Source: a virus
Reading direction: 5' to 3' (one strand)
DNA length: 24,279 nucleotides
IMG/VR virus record: IMGVR_UViG_3300043438_002448
Span: 1 to 24,279 of that record
The notes below the pieces were generated by a model. It was not told the origin of the DNA. It searched no databases and saw only the letters and a program-made list of their open reading frames with translations. Positions 21,243 through 24,279 of the stretch are shown in pieces; position 1 is the stretch's first letter; every line of letters starts with the position of its first letter. A program made the translations under genes and the position numbers.

Positions 21243-22127
21243 TTAATTTAAATTTTTTAATCCTCTATCACACAATCCTCTATGAAAAAACTCACACCAT
21301 TCACATAGTTTGGTTGCGTTCTTTGGGTACTCTATTTCGGTTTTATAATTACCATCTTTGTCAAATACACTCTCTACAAAGTCCGTAAAACCTTTCCATG
21401 CTTTATTCACCGATACCTTACCATTTGCAGGTACATGTCTACTAATTCTATGTGTTGGGATATCCTCTCTTACTTCCACTTTTCTTTTCAAAATGATAAA
21501 TTCAACATCAATCACATCTTCGGAAATACTTAGTAATTCTGCATAGAACTTTTTGTATAATAAGATTTGTGCACTTTTAACAGGGTCTGATTTTTGATAC
21601 TTACTCCAACCTCTTGTAGAAGTCTTAAAGTCAATGATTCTATATCTACCATTAAAGGTGTCTCTGATAATCAAATCTATGAAACCCATAAAGTTTACAT
21701 TCTCTGAAATCTTTGTGTTTATAGGTTGTTCAATTGCTACCAACTCATCGTGTTTTAACGAAAAGAATTTGTTAAAGTTTTTGGGTTTTTGGAACCAATC
21801 TAATAAGACATTTCCATCTTCTAAAAACTCTACCATTTCTTCTTTGGTGCATATTGTAGTATTCCCTATTTCTCCATCAGTTTCTTTAAGATATGCATCT
21901 CTCATTCTTTCTTTTAAATACTCTCGTAAATCAATCATCTTGTCAGCTTGTGACTTTGATATTCTTAAACATTTCTCCAAATAATTTTGAAGTGTTTCAT
22001 GCATTGCAGTTCCAAAGATTGAATGAATATTAGACGATGATTCACCTAATTTATCTATGTATGCTAATTTGTATTGTTGTGGACAGTTATGCCACATACT
22101 ATATTGTGAAAATGATACTCTTGCCAT
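21243..22127 (-). CDS. PD-(D/E)XK nuclease, RecB/Cas4-like, with probable Fe-S cluster
   Basis: A 294-residue nuclease. It opens with MARVSFSQYSMWHNCPQQYK (C15). FGTAMHETLQNYL (H43) is the RecB-type motif I, E133 lies in VAIEQPI, GFIDLII gives D151, YRIIDFKTS gives D166 and K168, and SAQILLYKK gives the Gln-x3-Tyr motif (Q187, Y191). The C terminus LCEWCEFFHRGLCDRG supplies C275, C278 and C286. With C15 this is the one-plus-three cysteine layout of AddB/Cas4-type [4Fe-4S] nucleases. I start it at 22127, not 22148, because the -7 box of promoter P3 lies between the two Mets and the family begins at this motif. It likely acts in phage DNA recombination or processing. Confidence 0.88.
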   Translation of the reverse strand: MARVSFSQYSMWHNCPQQYKLAYIDKLGESSSNIHSIFGTAMHETLQNYLEKCLRISKSQADKMIDLREYLKERMRDAYLKETDGEIGNTTICTKEEMVEFLEDGNVLLDWFQKPKNFNKFFSLKHDELVAIEQPINTKISENVNFMGFIDLIIRDTFNGRYRIIDFKTSTRGWSKYQKSDPVKSAQILLYKKFYAELLSISEDVIDVEFIILKRKVEVREDIPTHRISRHVPANGKVSVNKAWKGFTDFVESVFDKDGNYKTEIEYPKNATKLCEWCEFFHRGLCDRGLKNLN

Positions 22128-22134
22128 AATAAGT

Positions 22135-22166
22135 CTAATATAAGACAAATAATTGGATTTACCAAA
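22135..22166 (-). promoter_or_regulatory. Promoter P3 for the nuclease and the glycan run
   Basis: On the minus strand TTTGGTAAA starts at 22166. After 20 nt from the TTTG comes TATATTAG (22142-22135), preceded by TTTGTCT. The layout equals P1 and P2, although the -7 box deviates at its last bases (TATATTAG against TATATTTA). The -7 box ends 7 nt before the ATG at 22127, so the nuclease message would be leaderless or nearly so. Confidence 0.6.
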
Positions 22167-22180
22167 TTATATCTTAAGTT

Positions 22181-23038
22181 TTATTTATATATTTTCTCAA
22201 TATAATCTTTAATTATATCTGCCCACATAGATGCCGATTCCTGATTTGGATGGCCATTATTTTCTTTAAAATAGTATTCACTATCATTGTAATTTTTTTC
22301 TCCGATTTCCATAACAAATTTCATCATTGTTGAAATTTCTTTGAATATTTTTTTATTTGAAAATATATTTTGTATCATATCTTCGTTTATAAAATAACCA
22401 TAATCTCTATGTACTAAAGATTTCCTATAATCATTTGGAAATTGTATATCTAATGATGTTAATATTTTAAATTGCTCGTTTAAACTATCATTCCAAGATT
22501 CTTTTAAATAATATGAATTATTAACTTTGATTGGATTGTGGTCATTTATTCCATCAAATATAATATATGGATATCCATTTGATTCAAAATAAGATGTAAG
22601 AGATATTATGTTTTGTAAAGTTTTATATAATGCAAATGTTATATTACCGTAAATATAAATCAATTCTTCTTTGTTTTTATAAATCCAACTTTGAACACCA
22701 TTTCCACCTTTATTCCACTCCATGCCTTTTAAAAAACATATGGGGGTGACTTGCCATTCCTGTGGTTTGTCTATACCATTATCAAAATATATATGATATC
22801 TTAAACATTCACTTAATTGAATTACATATATTGAATTTTTTGCAATTTCTTTATTAGTTTCAGAAAACTCAATAGTTCTCCAATTTATAGAATCATTTCC
22901 ACTTCCGCCTTTTCCCAAATTTATAAGTTCTAAATCTAATTTTTCACCTAAAAATTTTGCCCACGATCCATCATTTCCTAACAAATGACCTTCTGTGAAT
23001 GAACACCCATTTGTTATTAAATATTTTTTATCTAACAT
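22181..23038 (-). CDS. SGNH-hydrolase-like protein (third of three)
   Basis: A 285-residue protein with NGCSFTEGHLLG near residue 10, where GCS replaces the usual GDS but the serine is kept. NLGKGGSGNDSINWRTIEF follows (the block II Gly and Asn), then SIYVIQLSECLRYHIYF. ENNGHPNQESASMWADIIKD near the C terminus provides the block V His (NGHPN, where an Asn replaces the common Asp). This GCSFTxG / GGSGND form is common in phage and polysaccharide-locus proteins. A hydrolase or acyltransferase acting on glycans is likely, but the Asp-to-Asn change raises doubt about activity. It couples to the gp62-like gene as TAATG and ends just before promoter P3. Confidence 0.72.
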   Translation of the reverse strand: MLDKKYLITNGCSFTEGHLLGNDGSWAKFLGEKLDLELINLGKGGSGNDSINWRTIEFSETNKEIAKNSIYVIQLSECLRYHIYFDNGIDKPQEWQVTPICFLKGMEWNKGGNGVQSWIYKNKEELIYIYGNITFALYKTLQNIISLTSYFESNGYPYIIFDGINDHNPIKVNNSYYLKESWNDSLNEQFKILTSLDIQFPNDYRKSLVHRDYGYFINEDMIQNIFSNKKIFKEISTMMKFVMEIGEKNYNDSEYYFKENNGHPNQESASMWADIIKDYIEKIYK

Positions 23039-23487
23039 TATATTTTAAGTTTCAATTTAGTTATTTGCTTTTTATCAATACCATATTTTTCAGAGACATA
23101 TTTCATATATTCTCTACCTTCTCTTGTTGAATAAAGAACTTCTAAATATTCTATTGCTTGGTTTTCCGAACAATCGTATTCTTTCTTTAAAAGGTCTACT
23201 ATGAATTGTTCGTATTTATCTTCGGATTTTCCTTTAATATATTTCAAAAAGTATTTACCCTTTGGAATAACACTAATATACAACTTATACATTTCCTTTG
23301 GTTGTAAAGTTTGTGTTAAAGGTAATAAAGATGCAATCAACTCAACCCATTCAGGTTTCATTGATAAAAATCTATTAATCATAAAATTACTCCAAGTTTT
23401 CAAATCCTCATCACCAAGTTTATCAAAATACTTTGGGTCTTGAATGGTAGTTATTGCGTTAATATGGTCAAATAACTTTTGTGCCAT
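23038..23487 (-). CDS. Sliding-clamp loader small subunit, T4 gp62-like
   Basis: A 149-residue helical protein. The N terminus MAQKLFDHINAITTIQDPKY and the tail YGIDKKQITKLKLKI fit small-subunit clamp loaders of T4-like phages, where one gp62 works with four gp44 ATPases to load the sliding clamp on DNA. T4 gp62 is somewhat longer (187 residues). It has no ATPase motif, as expected. Identification rests on length, character and position: the gp44-like gene lies one gene upstream, as in the 44-62 order of T4, with a zinc-ribbon gene between them. Overlaps on both sides are TAATG. By sequence alone I would be less sure. Confidence 0.8.
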   Translation of the reverse strand: MAQKLFDHINAITTIQDPKYFDKLGDEDLKTWSNFMINRFLSMKPEWVELIASLLPLTQTLQPKEMYKLYISVIPKGKYFLKYIKGKSEDKYEQFIVDLLKKEYDCSENQAIEYLEVLYSTREGREYMKYVSEKYGIDKKQITKLKLKI

Positions 23488-23726
23488 TATTCTATGATTT
23501 TTGTTTCTTGCAATTCTTGTGGTAATAATTCATTCAATGCTTTTCCACATGATGCACATACATACAATTCAATAGGCATAACCGAATCTTTTGGTGCACC
23601 TGTTAATAATCTACTAATTTTTTTGAATCTATATGCTGGTAAGAATATCTTTCCACCACATTCACAATCCATATCTCTTGCATCATTTAAATTAAAATTC
23701 GGTGGTAATTGTTGTTGTTGTTCCAT
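23487..23726 (-). CDS. Small zinc-ribbon protein, 79 aa
   Basis: Two cysteine pairs define a zinc ribbon: C21-x-C23 (MDCECGGKIFLP) and C57-x2-C60 (YVCASCGKAL), with about 33 residues between them. The N terminus is rich in Gln (MEQQQQLPPNFN). No enzyme motif is present. Phages of this group often carry a comparable small protein inside the clamp-loader block; its role is not known to me, and a DNA or RNA polymerase accessory function is one option. TAATG overlaps at both ends tie it to gp44-like and gp62-like. Confidence 0.78.
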   Translation of the reverse strand: MEQQQQLPPNFNLNDARDMDCECGGKIFLPAYRFKKISRLLTGAPKDSVMPIELYVCASCGKALNELLPQELQETKIIE

Positions 23727-24279
23727 TATTTTATTATGTTTAATATTTGTATAATTGTAGACATAAATACGATTTCTTTATCTACTACTAATGCATCTTT
23801 TGAAAGACCATCTGCAATAGTTAAAATCACATTTGCTACATTTCCTGTTGCGTATTCATCCACTTTATCGTATAGCATTGTATACATTTCCGAATAGTCG
23901 TTTAATTTGTTGTCTGCTACTGCCTGTCTAATTTTCATAAACATATTTCGTTTGTCATCGGATTCCTTTAACAATTCAATAAGCTTAGTTGCAAAGTTTG
24001 CTTCAACCATTACTCTATGGTCTACTTTTAATTCTCCTTTTGCAGATTGTAATTGACAAGTATTAAGTATCCTTCTAATATCTGGGTAGTATGAATTAAT
24101 CACATCAGCCATATTCTTTGGTTCATACTTAATCTTTTCTGCATCTAATATCTTTGCTACCTGAACTGCTACATCCTTTTTAGTCGGAGGTGTTATTGCG
24201 AAAGACTGACATCTACTTTGGATAGGGTCAATGATTTTCTCAATGTAATTGCAGGTTAATATAAACCTACAATGCTTAG
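23726..24279 (-). CDS. Sliding-clamp loader ATPase, T4 gp44-like (partial, C-terminal part)
   Basis: The frame is open to the right edge, so the N terminus with Walker A is missing; 184 codons are visible, the first full codon at 24277. The ATG at 24112 is internal. The visible start reads KHCRFILTCNYIEKIIDPIQ followed by SRCQSF: the sensor-1 segment (T-x-N) and the arginine-finger motif SRC of clamp-loader AAA+ proteins, close to RFIFTANNKNGIIKPLQSRC of T4 gp44. It continues with the sensor-2 helix (YYPDIRRILNTCQLQS) and the helical C-terminal domain. In T4 four copies assemble with gp62 and load the sliding clamp. It overlaps the zinc-ribbon gene as TAATG. Confidence 0.92.
   Translation of the reverse strand, partial: KHCRFILTCNYIEKIIDPIQSRCQSFAITPPTKKDVAVQVAKILDAEKIKYEPKNMADVINSYYPDIRRILNTCQLQSAKGELKVDHRVMVEANFATKLIELLKESDDKRNMFMKIRQAVADNKLNDYSEMYTMLYDKVDEYATGNVANVILTIADGLSKDALVVDKEIVFMSTIIQILNIIK

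Noticed and set aside
22128-22148. Upstream start of the nuclease at 22148
   Set aside because: The -7 box of P3 lies between 22148 and 22127, and the typical family start (MARVSFSQYSMW) is at 22127.
1-24279. tRNA genes, CRISPR arrays, insertion sequences, attachment sites
   Set aside because: I looked for cloverleaf-like stretches, spaced direct repeats, transposase motifs and flanking repeats and saw none; coding density leaves almost no room for them.

Overview
The window reads as part of a T4-like tailed-phage genome whose host is most likely a member of the Bacteroidota. Phage origin is shown at the right end. A sliding-clamp loader ATPase like T4 gp44 (partial, 23726-24279) is followed by a zinc-ribbon protein and a small subunit like T4 gp62; cellular bacteria do not use this pair. 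Every gene I accept lies on the minus strand, most junctions are ATGA or TAATG overlaps, and there are no tRNAs, no CRISPR array, no integrase and no gene-free stretch longer than 300 bases. The Bacteroidota assignment rests on strong AT richness, A-rich leaders without Shine-Dalgarno motifs, promoters of the TTTG / TAnnTTTG type, a Bacteroidota-style histone-H1-like protein and a TonB-receptor N terminus of the Bacteroidota Oar type.

Layout, in the direction of transcription (right to left). (1) 24279-22181: replication block (gp44-like, zinc ribbon, gp62-like) plus an SGNH-like protein. (2) 22166-22135: a promoter, then a RecB/Cas4-like PD-(D/E)XK nuclease with four cysteines placed like an Fe-S cluster. 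(3) 21221-7204: a glycan locus of about 14 kb with about ten glycosyltransferases or glycosyltransferase-like proteins, a sugar O-methyltransferase-like protein, a HAD/nucleotidyltransferase fusion, a GDPD-like protein, a DegT aminotransferase, a PseH-like acetyltransferase and a short SDR. It is interrupted at 17665-18569 by two genes that look like phage proteins rather than glycan enzymes. (4) 7207-2845: a 2OG-Fe(II) oxygenase, a second SGNH protein, phage hypotheticals, a membrane-anchored coiled coil, a HAD phosphatase, a CysC-like kinase, a degenerate HNH/HTH protein and a conserved hypothetical. (5) 2852-837: a promoter followed by IscU, a dicluster ferredoxin and IscA, a compact Fe-S assembly operon, with a third SGNH protein and a small unknown. 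(6) 836-561: a promoter, the H1-like gene and a strong intrinsic terminator. (7) 543-1: the N terminus of a TonB-dependent outer-membrane receptor, cut by the window edge.

How the parts may work together. The glycan locus holds steps for nucleotide-sugar supply (nucleotidyltransferase, SDR, aminotransferase, acetyltransferase), sugar assembly (glycosyltransferases) and tailoring (methyltransferase, possibly SGNH and 2OG-Fe enzymes). It would be expected to build a surface glycan on the virion or to remodel the host envelope. The Fe-S operon could maintain cluster supply during infection, and the phage's own cysteine-bearing nuclease is a plausible client. The receptor next door could serve iron or nutrient uptake, or superinfection exclusion. 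The three promoters share one extended motif, which suggests common timing for the nuclease/glycan run, the Fe-S operon and the H1-like gene. Protein families are recognised from motifs; the joint functions are inference.
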